Of a stretch of DNA of 64,000 nt, positions 16,604 to 24,952 are shown one piece after another. Position 1 is the first letter of the stretch, and each line of letters opens with the position of its first letter. This DNA comes from Nocardioides agariphilus (lineage in GTDB: Bacteria; Actinomycetota; Actinomycetes; Propionibacteriales; Nocardioidaceae): positions 1-64,000 of the forward strand of contig NZ_JADKPO010000006.1 in NCBI RefSeq assembly GCF_015352445.1. The letters are read 5' to 3'. A model generated the notes under the pieces. The model ran no database searches and was not told the origin of the DNA. It saw nothing but the letters and a program-made list of their open reading frames with translations. The position numbers and the translations under genes were made by a program.

Positions 16604-17424
16604 GAGGCGCTCGTATCGCGCAGGATCTCCAGGATCTTCTCGTCGAGCCACTCGCCGGCGGGATCCGCGCGCATCTCGTAGTTCTCGGTGCCGACCCAGG
16701 CATGCAGATCAGCGAAGCCGAGTGCCTTGACCTTCTCGTCGACCTCACGCTTCTGTTCCTCGGTCAGGTAGATCCGCTCGTCCTCGGTCGAGGCGGTCAG
16801 GTAGAGGTCGTTGAGGTCGAGCAGCCGCGCCAGCTCGGTCACGGGATCCGCGTGGTCATCGACCCGCAGGTCGACCGCGATGTCGTCGAGGCCGCCGTAC
16901 CCCGCCCCGTCGCGTACGACGAGGAGCGCTGCCGACTGACGTCCGCGACTGTCGCCACCGGCGTCGTCGCCGGCGGTCAGTGCGGCCAGCAGCCGTCGCG
17001 CGAGCGGGGCGTCGTCGTCACTGGTCTCCCACGCGGCCTGCATGGCCAACACGACGTCTTCGCCGGCCAGGATGTTGCCCTGGATCGCGTAGCCGTCACC
17101 GGTCAGGCTTCCCGCCCAGTCCAGGCAGGCGTGGCCGGTGTGGCTGGCGGCGCCGCCGTCGACGTCGACGATGCCCACCTGGCGGGCATCGCGCCCCTCG
17201 TCGTCCTCGAGCAACCGCTGCAAGGCGATCTCGGCGGTCGCGCCGTCGTCGAGATGGGAGAGGGCCTGGCCCTTGTAGGCGACGTTGGCGTCGGCCTGCG
17301 TGGCGATGGCGCCGACGCCGGCGACCGCAGCCGGCACGGCCGACCCGACCGCGAGGAACTTGGAGGCGACGGCCACGCCCCAGGACTCGCCGTCAGCAGA
17401 GCGCGCCACGATGGAGAACGTCAT
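16600..17424 (-). CDS. DUF1028 protein (Ntn-hydrolase-like)
   Basis: 274-aa DUF1028 protein. The start MTFSIVARSADGESWGVAVASK and the blocks GVGAIATQADANVAYKGQ and GDGYAIQGNILAG are diagnostic. DUF1028 proteins are thought to have an Ntn-hydrolase fold, but their natural substrate is not settled. The C-terminal 70 residues (LTEEQKREVDEKVKALG) look like the appended peptidoglycan-binding-like domain of some members. TACTGT sits 6 bases before the ATG, a leaderless -10. glpK follows with a 4-base overlap. Confidence 0.88.
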   Translation of the reverse strand: MTFSIVARSADGESWGVAVASKFLAVGSAVPAAVAGVGAIATQADANVAYKGQALSHLDDGATAEIALQRLLEDDEGRDARQVGIVDVDGGAASHTGHACLDWAGSLTGDGYAIQGNILAGEDVVLAMQAAWETSDDDAPLARRLLAALTAGDDAGGDSRGRQSAALLVVRDGAGYGGLDDIAVDLRVDDHADPVTELARLLDLNDLYLTASTEDERIYLTEEQKREVDEKVKALGFADLHAWVGTENYEMRADPAGEWLDEKILEILRDTSAS

Positions 17425-17517
17425 GGCGCGACAGTAGCGAGAGCGCCGATCAGCCAGCGCATGCGTCGGGGAGATCCCGGTTGCCTTCGACCCCACTTGA
17501 GGTTGCACGATGGGCAG

Positions 17518-18777
17518 GTGTCCGGATCGCTGACCTCGAGGCTGGGCTTCCCGCAGGTGGGGGAGCACCGGCGCTTCGTGACCGCGATCGGCATCGACGC
17601 CGTCGGATCGGGCATCTGGATGCCGGTGTCGATGATCTTCTTCCTGGCGACCACCGACCTCTCGCTGGTGCAGGTCGGTCTGGCCCTGTCCCTGGCCTCG
17701 CTGCTGTCCCTGCCTGCTGCCGTGGTGGTCGGGCAGCTCGTCGACAGGTACGGCGCCAAGAACCTGCTCCAGGCCGGCAACGCCCTGCAGGCACTGAGCT
17801 TCCTGGCCTATCCGTTGGTCGACCAGGTCTGGTCGGTCGCCCTCGTCGTCGCGGTCTCCGTCATCGGCCGGACGGCCTTCTGGGGCTCCTACTCGCCGAT
17901 GGTCACCTTGATCTCGCCAGCCGGGGAGCGGGAGAAGTGGTTCGGCTTCCTGGGTGCGATGCGCAACGCCGGCTTCGCGATCGGCGGCATCGTGGCTGCC
18001 CTGGCACTGACGGCCGATGCGACGACGGTCTACTACGCGGTCGCCGTGCTCAACGCGGCGTCGTACGTCCTGTCGTTCGCGCTGCTGGCGGGTGTCGCCG
18101 TCCACGACGGTGCGGAGTCCCGGCACGACCACGCGTCCGACGTGGTCGGCGGCTGGGGAACCGTGCTCCGCGACCAGGGCTATCGCTGGCTGGTGCTGAG
18201 CAACTTCGGCTATGCGATGACCTCGGCGGTGCTCAACGTCGCGATCCCGGTCTACGTGATCGAGATGCTCGGGCTCCCGGGCTGGGTGTCAGGCGCCGTG
18301 TTCGTGATCAACACCCTGATGATCGGAGCCGGGCAGGGGCTGGTCGTGCAGCGCATGACAGGCGCGGTCAGAGCGCGCATCGTCGCGCTCGGCGCGGTCG
18401 TGACGGCCGCCTCGCTGCTGATCCTGTGGGGCGCCGGCCCGCTCGGCGTCGCGGCAGGCTCGGCCGTCGTGCTGCTGGCCGCCGTGGTCTACACACTGGG
18501 CGAGCTCATCGCGGGTCCGGTGCTGGCGACCATCGCCGCCGAGTCGCCACCCGCCGCGTTGCGCGGACGCTACCTGGCGACGTACCAGCTCTCGTGGAAC
18601 GTCGCCACGGGCGTGGCCCCGCTGCTGTACGCCTGGCTGCTCGACCTGGGCAGCACCCCGGCGTGGCTGTCGATGGCGACCATCGCGCTGCTCGGCGCTG
18701 CCGCCACGATCCCGATGCGTGGACGGCTCGACCACGCTGGGCGCGTCGTTACGAATCTGGCTGAGGCGCCCGCGTGA
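17518..18777 (+). CDS. major facilitator superfamily transporter
   Basis: 419-aa MFS permease with about twelve hydrophobic segments. The loop 2-3 signature is present as GQLVDRYGAKNLLQAG, and a long central cytosolic loop (AVHDGAESRHDHASD) separates the halves, as in drug/H+ antiporters. Substrate not predictable. The start is uncertain: GTG at 17518 and TTG at 17503 are possible, and the long upstream extension is antisense to DUF1028. Its end overlaps the convergent membrane gene by 29 bases. Confidence 0.85.
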   Translation: MSGSLTSRLGFPQVGEHRRFVTAIGIDAVGSGIWMPVSMIFFLATTDLSLVQVGLALSLASLLSLPAAVVVGQLVDRYGAKNLLQAGNALQALSFLAYPLVDQVWSVALVVAVSVIGRTAFWGSYSPMVTLISPAGEREKWFGFLGAMRNAGFAIGGIVAALALTADATTVYYAVAVLNAASYVLSFALLAGVAVHDGAESRHDHASDVVGGWGTVLRDQGYRWLVLSNFGYAMTSAVLNVAIPVYVIEMLGLPGWVSGAVFVINTLMIGAGQGLVVQRMTGAVRARIVALGAVVTAASLLILWGAGPLGVAAGSAVVLLAAVVYTLGELIAGPVLATIAAESPPAALRGRYLATYQLSWNVATGVAPLLYAWLLDLGSTPAWLSMATIALLGAAATIPMRGRLDHAGRVVTNLAEAPA

Positions 18778-19654
18778 GCCTGTCGGCCCGTATCAGCCTC
18801 GGCAGCACCATCAGACCCGCCAGCGAGTGGACGTGCCAACCTGCCATGGGCAGCAGGAGGTAGAAGGCGAGTCCGGCAACCCAGAGGCGCCGCGACTTTG
18901 CGGCCCAGCCGGCGAGACCTGCGGCCAGGATCAGGCGCAAGGTGCGCACGGTGCTGTCGTCGGAGTGCGCGAACAGGAAAGCGATCCACTGTCTCCACAA
19001 TGACGGGTCCAGACGCCAGGAGATCGCCACCAGAACCGTAGCCATCGCCGTCGCCCGGGCCACTCGTCGCCAGTCCTTGTCCGAGGCCCACCAGGCCAAG
19101 GGCATCAGGGCAGGCGTGATCTTGGTCAGGAGGGACGGCACCACCGACCAGGCGCCTGCACCCGTGATCGCCAACACCGTGCTGACGCACAGGAGTGGGT
19201 TGACGTTGGCCAGCAAGACTGCGGGCCAGCAGGCCGCGAGAGCGGGGGCGCGCCACTTCCAGGGTAGGGGAGCAGACAGCCACCAGAAGGCAACGCAGTC
19301 CGCGAGCATGAGCCCGGCCAGGAACACCTTCCACGGCAAGAACTCCAGGACCCGGACCGCTTCGAGGAACACCGGCGAGTAGAGGACGGCGTCTATCTCA
19401 CCGGGCGGGAGTGTGTAGGGGTGGCTCATCTGGGCGCCTACCCAGTAGGCGTGTGCGTCAACGCCGAGGTAGGACGGCCCCATCGTGTAGGCCCAGGTCG
19501 CGAATGCGGCCAAGACCATGGTGCCCAGCCACAGCTGGACGACGAGGATGCGCTGACCCACCTGCCGGAGGTCGCCGTCCCGACCCCAGCGGGCCCTGGA
19601 GCCAAGCGAAAGCGAACCGCTGGTGCGCCCCGTGGTCGGGGCAACCAGTGTCAT
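18749..19654 (-). CDS. GT87/DUF2029-like membrane glycosyltransferase
   Basis: 301-aa membrane protein with about eight helices. The first extracytoplasmic loop holds GVDAHAYWVGAQ followed by YSPVFLEAVR, the arrangement found in DUF2029/GT87 proteins such as the polyprenyl-phosphomannose-dependent PimE. It is shorter than typical GT87 enzymes (about 400 aa), so it may be a reduced member. The tail-to-tail overlap with the MFS gene is 29 bases. It follows the 113-aa unknown gene by 34 bases on the same strand. Confidence 0.65.
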   Translation of the reverse strand: MTLVAPTTGRTSGSLSLGSRARWGRDGDLRQVGQRILVVQLWLGTMVLAAFATWAYTMGPSYLGVDAHAYWVGAQMSHPYTLPPGEIDAVLYSPVFLEAVRVLEFLPWKVFLAGLMLADCVAFWWLSAPLPWKWRAPALAACWPAVLLANVNPLLCVSTVLAITGAGAWSVVPSLLTKITPALMPLAWWASDKDWRRVARATAMATVLVAISWRLDPSLWRQWIAFLFAHSDDSTVRTLRLILAAGLAGWAAKSRRLWVAGLAFYLLLPMAGWHVHSLAGLMVLPRLIRADRLTRAPQPDS

Positions 19655-19688
19655 CGTCGCCCGCAGTCGAGCACCGGGCTATCGCTCG

Positions 19689-20030
19689 TCAGACGGCGAC
19701 GAGGCGGTGTGGCGCGACGCGTTCGACGATGTCCATCTCGTCGATGTGGGCCTGGGCCTGGGCTGCGTAGGTCACCGAGCCGTCCTCGCTCTCGACGCGA
19801 GTCAGGTGCAGACGCACCAGGTAGTCGCCGATGCGGCTGAGGTGAGTGCCCTCGCGCACCTCGGCCGGCCCGGACAGCGTGGCGCGGAAGTAGAGCGTGC
19901 CGCCGCAGAGGACGGGCGCCACCTCGGCAAGCCGCAGACGCGCGGCGCTGTGACCGTTGATGACGATGACGTCCTGGCCGACCGCAGCCGAAAGCTCGGT
20001 GTACGTCGGCACTGCGCAGATAAGCGACAT
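19689..20030 (-). CDS. small protein of unknown function
   Basis: 113-aa predicted soluble protein, beginning MSLICAVPTYTELSAAVGQD, behind a purine-rich GGGGGG ribosome site about 3 bases from the ATG. It alternates short beta-type strands (DVIVINGHSAARLRL, GTLYFRATL, YLVRLHLTRVE) and contains no known motif. It is the first gene of a two-gene unit with the GT87-like gene. I do not recognise a family. Confidence 0.6.
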   Translation of the reverse strand: MSLICAVPTYTELSAAVGQDVIVINGHSAARLRLAEVAPVLCGGTLYFRATLSGPAEVREGTHLSRIGDYLVRLHLTRVESEDGSVTYAAQAQAHIDEMDIVERVAPHRLVAV

Positions 20031-20263
20031 GATCCCCCCAGATCAACCTCAATCGGATCCCCCCGGATCCAGTGCCAAGACTGACACCTCGACCACGGAT
20101 CCGCAGAGTTTTCGCGATATCTGTCTAGACACCGAAGGTCGGATGTATCAACGTCCGAACCTCGACACGGGTGGCAGGAGGCCGGTGACTGCTCTAGTCT
20201 CGATCTGCTCTGGAACGATCCAAACGACACGACTGATCACCTACTGGGGAGACGACCGGAACC

Positions 20264-21292
20264 ATGAAGGTCGGAGTGCTGACCGGAGGCGGGGACTGTC
20301 CCGGCCTCAACGCCGTCATCCGAGCCGTCGTCCGCAAGGGCGTCAACGTGCACGGCTTCGAGTTCGTGGGCTACCGCGACGGCTGGAAGGGCCCCCTGGA
20401 GGGCCTGACGATGGACCTCGGCATCAAGCAGTGCCGCGGGATCCTGCCTCGGGGGGGCACGATCCTGGGGTCCAGCCGCACCAACCCGTTCAAGATCGAC
20501 GGTGGTGTCGAGAGGATCAAGGACAACCTCGCCACCGAGGGGGTCGACGCTCTGGTCGCCATCGGTGGCGAGGACACCCTCGGCGTCGCGACCAAGCTCG
20601 CCGACCTCGGCGTCAATGTCGTCGGGGTGCCCAAGACCATCGACAACGACTTGTCGGGCACCGACTTCACCTTCGGCTTCGACACGGCGGTCAACATCGC
20701 GACCGAGGCCATCGACCGGCTGCACACGACCGCGGAGTCCCACCACCGCGTGCTGGTCGTCGAGGTGATGGGCCGCCACGCCGGCTGGATCGCCCTCCAC
20801 TCCGGCATCGCCGGCGGCGCGAGCACGGTGCTGATCCCCGAGCAGCCCTTCGACATCGACAGGGTGTGCGACCACGTCAAGAAGCGCTTCGAGACCCACT
20901 ATGCGCCGATCATCGTGGTCGCCGAGGGCGCGGTCCCCAAGGAGGGCGGCGACATGACGCTGGTCTCCGGCGAGCTCGACGCCTTCGGCCACGTGCGGCT
21001 CGGCGGCATCGGCGACCGGCTGGCCAGCGAGATCGAGCACCGCACCGGTGCCGAGGCACGGGCCGTCGTGCTCGGCCACATCCAGCGCGGCGGCACGCCG
21101 ACCGCGTTCGACCGCTGGCTGGCGACCCGGTTCGGCCTCCACGCGATCGATGCTGTCGCTGAGCGCGACTTCGGCGTGATGGTCGCCCTTCGCGGCAAGA
21201 ACATCGAACGCGTCAAGCTGATCGAGGGCACCGGCGAGCTGAAGCTCGTCAGCCCCGCGGAGTACGCCGAGGCCGAGGTCTTCTTCGGCTGA
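20264..21292 (+). CDS. pfkA: 6-phosphofructokinase, predicted pyrophosphate-dependent
   Basis: 342-aa group III PfkA, phosphorylating fructose 6-phosphate. The phosphoryl-donor site shows GGED at 101-104 and PKTIDND at 123-129. In this family Asp at position 104 together with Lys at 124 marks PPi-dependent enzymes such as that of Amycolatopsis methanolica, while ATP enzymes have Gly104. The substrate blocks MGRHAGWIALH and LGHIQRGGTPTAFDR are intact. The leader carries a GGGGAG site about 13 bases before the ATG. A palindromic repeat follows 18 bases after the stop and may act as terminator. Confidence 0.93.
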   Translation: MKVGVLTGGGDCPGLNAVIRAVVRKGVNVHGFEFVGYRDGWKGPLEGLTMDLGIKQCRGILPRGGTILGSSRTNPFKIDGGVERIKDNLATEGVDALVAIGGEDTLGVATKLADLGVNVVGVPKTIDNDLSGTDFTFGFDTAVNIATEAIDRLHTTAESHHRVLVVEVMGRHAGWIALHSGIAGGASTVLIPEQPFDIDRVCDHVKKRFETHYAPIIVVAEGAVPKEGGDMTLVSGELDAFGHVRLGGIGDRLASEIEHRTGAEARAVVLGHIQRGGTPTAFDRWLATRFGLHAIDAVAERDFGVMVALRGKNIERVKLIEGTGELKLVSPAEYAEAEVFFG

Positions 21293-21309
21293 CGGCACGT
21301 TCCCGGGAT

Positions 21310-21355
21310 GTCCGAGCCTGCGACGAAGCAGGCTCGTCTCAGCCTCGGACATCGC
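21310..21355. repeat. 46-bp palindromic repeat, copy 1
   Basis: Outer arms TGTCCGAG and CTCGGACA enclose an inner hairpin CCTGC-GACGAA-GCAGG. It differs from copy 2 at 22197-22242 by one base in 46 and has the same orientation. The two copies bracket a decayed gene. It lies just after the pfkA stop and may serve as a terminator. Confidence 0.85.
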
Positions 21356-21358
21356 GCA

Positions 21359-22118
21359 TCACACAGCGGCACACCCCGGCCCGCAGGCTCGGAGCGATCC
21401 GGTCCAACCGCGTGCCGCCAACAGGAGTCCGATCTTGACGGCCGTGCGGCATGGTCGGCCGAAGACCTGCCCCCAGCCCAGGCGCACGGTCCCGTGCCCG
21501 GCGAACGCGGAGTCGAGGTCACGCTCGAGATCGGCGTCGCGCGCAGACGGCGACGTGTGCACCAGCATGCCGTCCAGCTCGACGAGCTGCTTGAACGACG
21601 GGTAGGCGACATCCCGATACACCCGGCCGCTGCCCAGCCGGTCAGGAGCTTGGCGCAGACCCACGGGCAGTCCATGAGGCCGCTCGACTCTGGTGAGGTA
21701 ACCGTGCTCCAGCACCGAACAAGTCCCCTCGGCGATGTCCGGGAGCACCGCTTCGAGCCATCGGCGTCCCGTCACTCGCGCCCGTCGGCCGAGAGCCTCG
21801 AGGAGCCGGCTGGCGGTGGTTCGCCGCGACTGGCACACCGCTGCCATGAGCTGGATCTTCTCCAGCTCCGACGACGTGGCCTGAGATGCCTGCAACTGCG
21901 GCTGGCCAGTAATAGAGCACTCCGGCCCAGCATCGCTGGATCCAGGTGGGCTCGCCGGTGTGATTGACGTAGACCCCAGGCAACAGCGGGACCCACTCAC
22001 GTCGTCGGACCATCCGGTCCACGTCTACTCGGCTCAACCCCGCCGCCATCGCTTGACGCCGGGAGACGACGCCGTCCTGGTCGCCCAGCAACTGGGAGAG
22101 GCTCCGGTTCACGTCCAC
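21359..22118 (-). pseudogene. decayed AbiEi-type antitoxin-domain/DUF559-like gene
   Basis: The N-terminal half is readable from a GTG near 22118 or 22112 (SQLLGDQDGVVSRRQAMAAG, then LLPGVYVNHTG and VLYYWPAAVAGIS near 21890). The C-terminal half is in another frame (SSELEKIQLMAAVCQSRRTT to VRLGWGQVFGRPC, ending near 21359). Intact relatives common in Nocardioides-like genomes have both halves in one frame with roughly 60 more residues between them (from memory), so both an internal deletion and a frame change seem to have occurred. The N-terminus is an AbiEi-like winged helix; the C-terminus resembles the DUF559/Vsr-like nuclease fold (VELDGMLVH, DLERD). Confidence 0.75.
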
Positions 22119-22196
22119 GCCGATGACCCTGGCGCAAGCCGTGGTCGTCGCGCGGGCCAGCCGTCGCCGCCTGTGGAGAACCTCGTCGCAGGTCAC

Positions 22197-22242
22197 GTCC
22201 GAGCCTGCGACGAAGCAGGTTCGTCTCAGCCTCGGACATCGC
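22197..22242. repeat. 46-bp palindromic repeat, copy 2
   Basis: Direct copy of 21310-21355 with one substitution (GGTTCG instead of GGCTCG in the inner part). The left outer arm here starts CGTCCGAG. It lies between the start of the decayed gene and the DAHP synthase promoter. Confidence 0.85.
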
Positions 22243-22314
22243 ACCGCCCTCGGGTGACGTCCGCCACGAGCCGACCGGCAACCCGCGGACCATGCGCACG
22301 TCTACCCTGGTCCG

Positions 22315-23676
22315 GTGAGCCCTGAGACGTTCGGCGTGGTCCCCTCGCTGGAGGACCTGCACGCGCTCGGCGCGCGCCAACAGCCGAGCTACGACAGCAG
22401 TGGGGGTGCCGAGGCTCGCGACGCGGCCATCGCCAAGCTGCGCACGCTTCCTCCGCTGGTCTTCGCCGGCGAGTGCGACGATCTCAAGACCAAGATGGCC
22501 GCGGTCGCCCGTGGCAACGCGTTCGTGCTGCAAGGAGGCGACTGCGCCGAGACGTTCTCGGGCGTCACTGCCGACAACGTGCGCGCCAAGCTGCGAGTGC
22601 TGCTCCAGATGGCGGTCGTGCTCACCTACGCCGCCTCGGTGCCGGTGGTCAAGGTCGGCCGGCTGGCCGGCCAGTACGCCAAGCCGCGCTCATCCGACGA
22701 GGAGACCCGAGACGGGCTCACGCTGCCTGCCTACCGCGGCGACGCTGTCAACGGCTACGACTTCGAAGCGGGCTCGCGCGTGCACGACCCGGCCCGGCTC
22801 GTGGAGGTCTACCACTCCTCGGCCGCCACCTTGAACCTCGTGCGTGCCTTCGTGACCGGTGGCTTCGCCGACCTGCGTCAGGTCCACGCCTGGAACACCG
22901 ACTTCGTCAAGGAGTCCGGCATCGGGCAGCGCTACGAGCGCCTGGCCAACGAGATCGAGCGCGCCCTGACCTTCATGCAGGCGATCGGCGCTGACCCCGA
23001 CGAGTTCCACCGCGTCGACTTCCATACCTGCCACGAGGGCCTGCTGCTCGACTACGAGCACGCGATGACGCGCATCGACTCCCGCACCAACACGCCGTAC
23101 GACGTGTCGGCCCACTTCCTCTGGATCGGCGAGCGCACCCGCCAGCTCGACGGGCCCCACGTCGAGCTGTTCCGCCACATCCGCAACCCGATCGGGGTCA
23201 AGCTCGGGCCGACCACGACGCCGGACGACGCGATCGCGCTGGCCGGGCGGCTCAACCCCGACAACGAACCGGGGAGGCTGACCTTCGTCACGCGGTTCGG
23301 CGCCGAGCGCATCCGCGAGTCGCTGCCCGACCTGGTCGAGAAGGTCACCGCCGCCGGAGTCGACGTCGCGTGGGTGTGCGACCCGATGCACGGCAACACC
23401 TTCGAGGCGTCCTCGGGATACAAGACCCGCCGCTTCGACGACGTGATCGCAGAGGTCCAGGGCTTCTTCGACGTGCACCGCTCGCTCGGCACCTGGCCGG
23501 GCGGCGTCCACGTCGAGCTGACGGGCGACGACGTCACCGAGTGCATCGGTGGTGGCGAGGAGCTCCTCGAGATCGACCTGGCCCACCGCTACGAGTCGGT
23601 CTGCGACCCGCGCCTGAACCGCGTGCAGTCACTCGAGCTCGCCTTCCTGGTCGCGGAGATGCTTCGCCAGGCCTGA
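22315..23676 (+). CDS. aroG: class II 3-deoxy-7-phosphoheptulonate synthase
   Basis: 453-aa plant-type (class II) DAHP synthase, first enzyme of the shikimate pathway. Seen: FVLQGGDCAETF with the metal Cys, PVVKVGRLAGQYAKPR, DFHTCHEGLLLDYE, GERTRQLDGPHVE, and DPMHGNTFE supplying metal ligands. It corresponds to Rv2178c AroG of M. tuberculosis, which also sits near a kinase and a prenyl synthase. It starts with GTG; TACCCT is 6 bases upstream, indicating a leaderless message. A second, unrelated (class I) DAHP synthase is encoded at 27695-28744. Confidence 0.95.
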   Translation: MSPETFGVVPSLEDLHALGARQQPSYDSSGGAEARDAAIAKLRTLPPLVFAGECDDLKTKMAAVARGNAFVLQGGDCAETFSGVTADNVRAKLRVLLQMAVVLTYAASVPVVKVGRLAGQYAKPRSSDEETRDGLTLPAYRGDAVNGYDFEAGSRVHDPARLVEVYHSSAATLNLVRAFVTGGFADLRQVHAWNTDFVKESGIGQRYERLANEIERALTFMQAIGADPDEFHRVDFHTCHEGLLLDYEHAMTRIDSRTNTPYDVSAHFLWIGERTRQLDGPHVELFRHIRNPIGVKLGPTTTPDDAIALAGRLNPDNEPGRLTFVTRFGAERIRESLPDLVEKVTAAGVDVAWVCDPMHGNTFEASSGYKTRRFDDVIAEVQGFFDVHRSLGTWPGGVHVELTGDDVTECIGGGEELLEIDLAHRYESVCDPRLNRVQSLELAFLVAEMLRQA

Positions 23677-23725
23677 ACCAGATCCCTCCTCCCGCCGTAC
23701 CCGACGGCTGACCGGTCGCCCGTGG

Positions 23726-23755
23726 TGACCTGACCTGACCTGGCCTGACCTGGCT
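23726..23755. repeat. short pentamer repeat tract
   Basis: Six consecutive 5-base units TGACC, TGACC, TGACC, TGGCC, TGACC, TGGCT in the 316-base gap between aroG and the protease gene. It looks like slippage in non-coding DNA; no function is evident. Confidence 0.8.
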
Positions 23756-23781
23756 CGACCCGCGTCTGAGCTTCGGTGCAC

Positions 23782-23835
23782 GGCTTCGGCTACACCCGTG
23801 TGCGTAACGTGATGGGGGGCCCGTACTTCGGCTCC
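23782..23835 (+). pseudogene. remnant of a second serine protease gene (C-terminal piece)
   Basis: Read in the frame starting at 23782, the DNA gives GFGYTRVRNVMGGPYFGS, which matches the C-terminus of the intact protease downstream, SFGYTSVKNVLWGPYFGS (encoded near 24798-24850). No start codon or upstream protease domain is left, so this appears to be the tail of a deleted tandem paralogue. It is followed at once by a terminator-like hairpin, as at the intact gene. Confidence 0.75.
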
Positions 23836-23838
23836 ACT

Positions 23839-23878
23839 GCTCCGCCCGTCCCGGACCTCTCACCGGGGCGGGCGGAGC
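23839..23878 (+). terminator. strong GC-rich hairpin
   Basis: Arms GCTCCGCCCGTCCCGG (23839-23854) and CCGGGGCGGGCGGAGC (23863-23878) pair over 16 bp (one G-T wobble) with an 8-base loop, followed by AATTTG. It directly follows the protease remnant and ends transcription coming from aroG. Confidence 0.75.
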
Positions 23879-23992
23879 CAATTTGATCCGTTTGGAGGGT
23901 GTCGCCCGGCGGGAAAGCGGGCTACGGTCCCGCTGGTCCCCGACGTTTGCGCCACTGGGCGCTCCTCCCTCTCGGGGCTTGAGGAGGAATGC

Positions 23993-24889
23993 ATGAAGCT
24001 ACGTTCGATCGCGACCGGGCTGGCCCTGGCCGCCGGGCTCTCGCTCTCGCTGACGCCGACCGGCACGGCGACCGCCGCTCCCCAGGACCGCCCGGCGTCG
24101 TCGGTGGCCAAGCACGCGGCAGCCACCACGAAGGCCGAGCAGCAGCGCATCATCGACTACTGGACGCCGTCTCGGATGAGGAACGCGATCCCGCTCGGCA
24201 CCCAGCGCGAGCTGAAGGGCAAGCCGGGCGGTAGCACGGGCGGCACGGCCGTCGCCGAGGTGGCGCAGCCCCGGTTCGGCAAGGTCTTCTTCAGCATCGG
24301 CCGGTCCAACTACGTCTGCTCGGGCACCGCCACCAACAGCACCAACGGCGACGTGGTGACGACGGCGGGGCACTGCGTCAGCGACGCGGGCACCTTCGTG
24401 ACCAACTTCGCCTTCGTGCCGGCCTATGACCACAACTCACGGCCCTACGGGACGTGGACGGCCCAGACGCTGCTCACCACCTCCCAGTGGCTCAACGGCG
24501 AGGACTACGACTACGACACCGGGTTCGCCGTGATGAACGAGAACGCCTCCGGCCAGAGCCTGACCGGCCTGGTCGGCGGCTACCCGATCGCCTTCGGCCA
24601 GCCGCGAGGCCAGACCATGAAGGCCTACGGCTACCCGGCCGCCAGGCCGTTCGACGGTCAGTCGCTCTACTCCTGCACCGGCGTGGTCGTCCAAGACACC
24701 GTCGGCGGCAGCACCGACCAGGGCCTGTCGTGCAACATGACCGGTGGCTCGTCCGGCGGTGGCTGGATCCAGAACGGCTCGCTGAGCTCGGTGACGAGCT
24801 TCGGCTACACCAGCGTCAAGAACGTCCTGTGGGGCCCGTACTTCGGCTCGGTCATCCAGGACGTCTACGACACGGCCGCGACGAGCTGA
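23993..24889 (+). CDS. secreted trypsin-like serine protease
   Basis: 298-aa exported S1-type (glutamyl-endopeptidase-like) protease. A Sec signal peptide (MKLRS, hydrophobic core ATGLALAAGLSLSL, cleavage near TATAAPQ about residue 29) is followed by a propeptide to about 90. The triad is visible: His in TTAGHCVSD, Asp in YDYDTGFAVMN and Ser in MTGGSSGGGW. Cys in YVCSGT and AGHC can form the usual disulfide. A GAGGA ribosome site lies 6-10 bases upstream. The extracellular target is unknown. A tail fragment of a paralogue lies 160 bases upstream. Confidence 0.93.
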   Translation: MKLRSIATGLALAAGLSLSLTPTGTATAAPQDRPASSVAKHAAATTKAEQQRIIDYWTPSRMRNAIPLGTQRELKGKPGGSTGGTAVAEVAQPRFGKVFFSIGRSNYVCSGTATNSTNGDVVTTAGHCVSDAGTFVTNFAFVPAYDHNSRPYGTWTAQTLLTTSQWLNGEDYDYDTGFAVMNENASGQSLTGLVGGYPIAFGQPRGQTMKAYGYPAARPFDGQSLYSCTGVVVQDTVGGSTDQGLSCNMTGGSSGGGWIQNGSLSSVTSFGYTSVKNVLWGPYFGSVIQDVYDTAATS

Positions 24890-24915
24890 GCACAGCTCGA
24901 CAGCGAACCGATCGT

Positions 24916-24952
24916 GAGCCGCCCGTCCCCACGTCAGGGGGACGGGCGGCTC
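24916..24952. terminator. bidirectional terminator hairpin
   Basis: Perfect 15-bp stem: GAGCCGCCCGTCCCC (24916-24930) with its complement at 24938-24952 and a 7-base loop. It sits 26 bases after the protease stop and contains the stop codon of the convergent GNAT gene, so it can serve both. Confidence 0.85.

Noticed and set aside
16702-17517. 272-codon N-terminal extension of the MFS transporter
   Set aside because: Antisense to the DUF1028 gene and without membrane or domain character.
21642-22244. 200-codon minus-strand frame read as an intact gene
   Set aside because: Its beginning translates the 46-bp repeat and its second half is out of frame with the conserved C-terminal domain; treated as part of a pseudogene.
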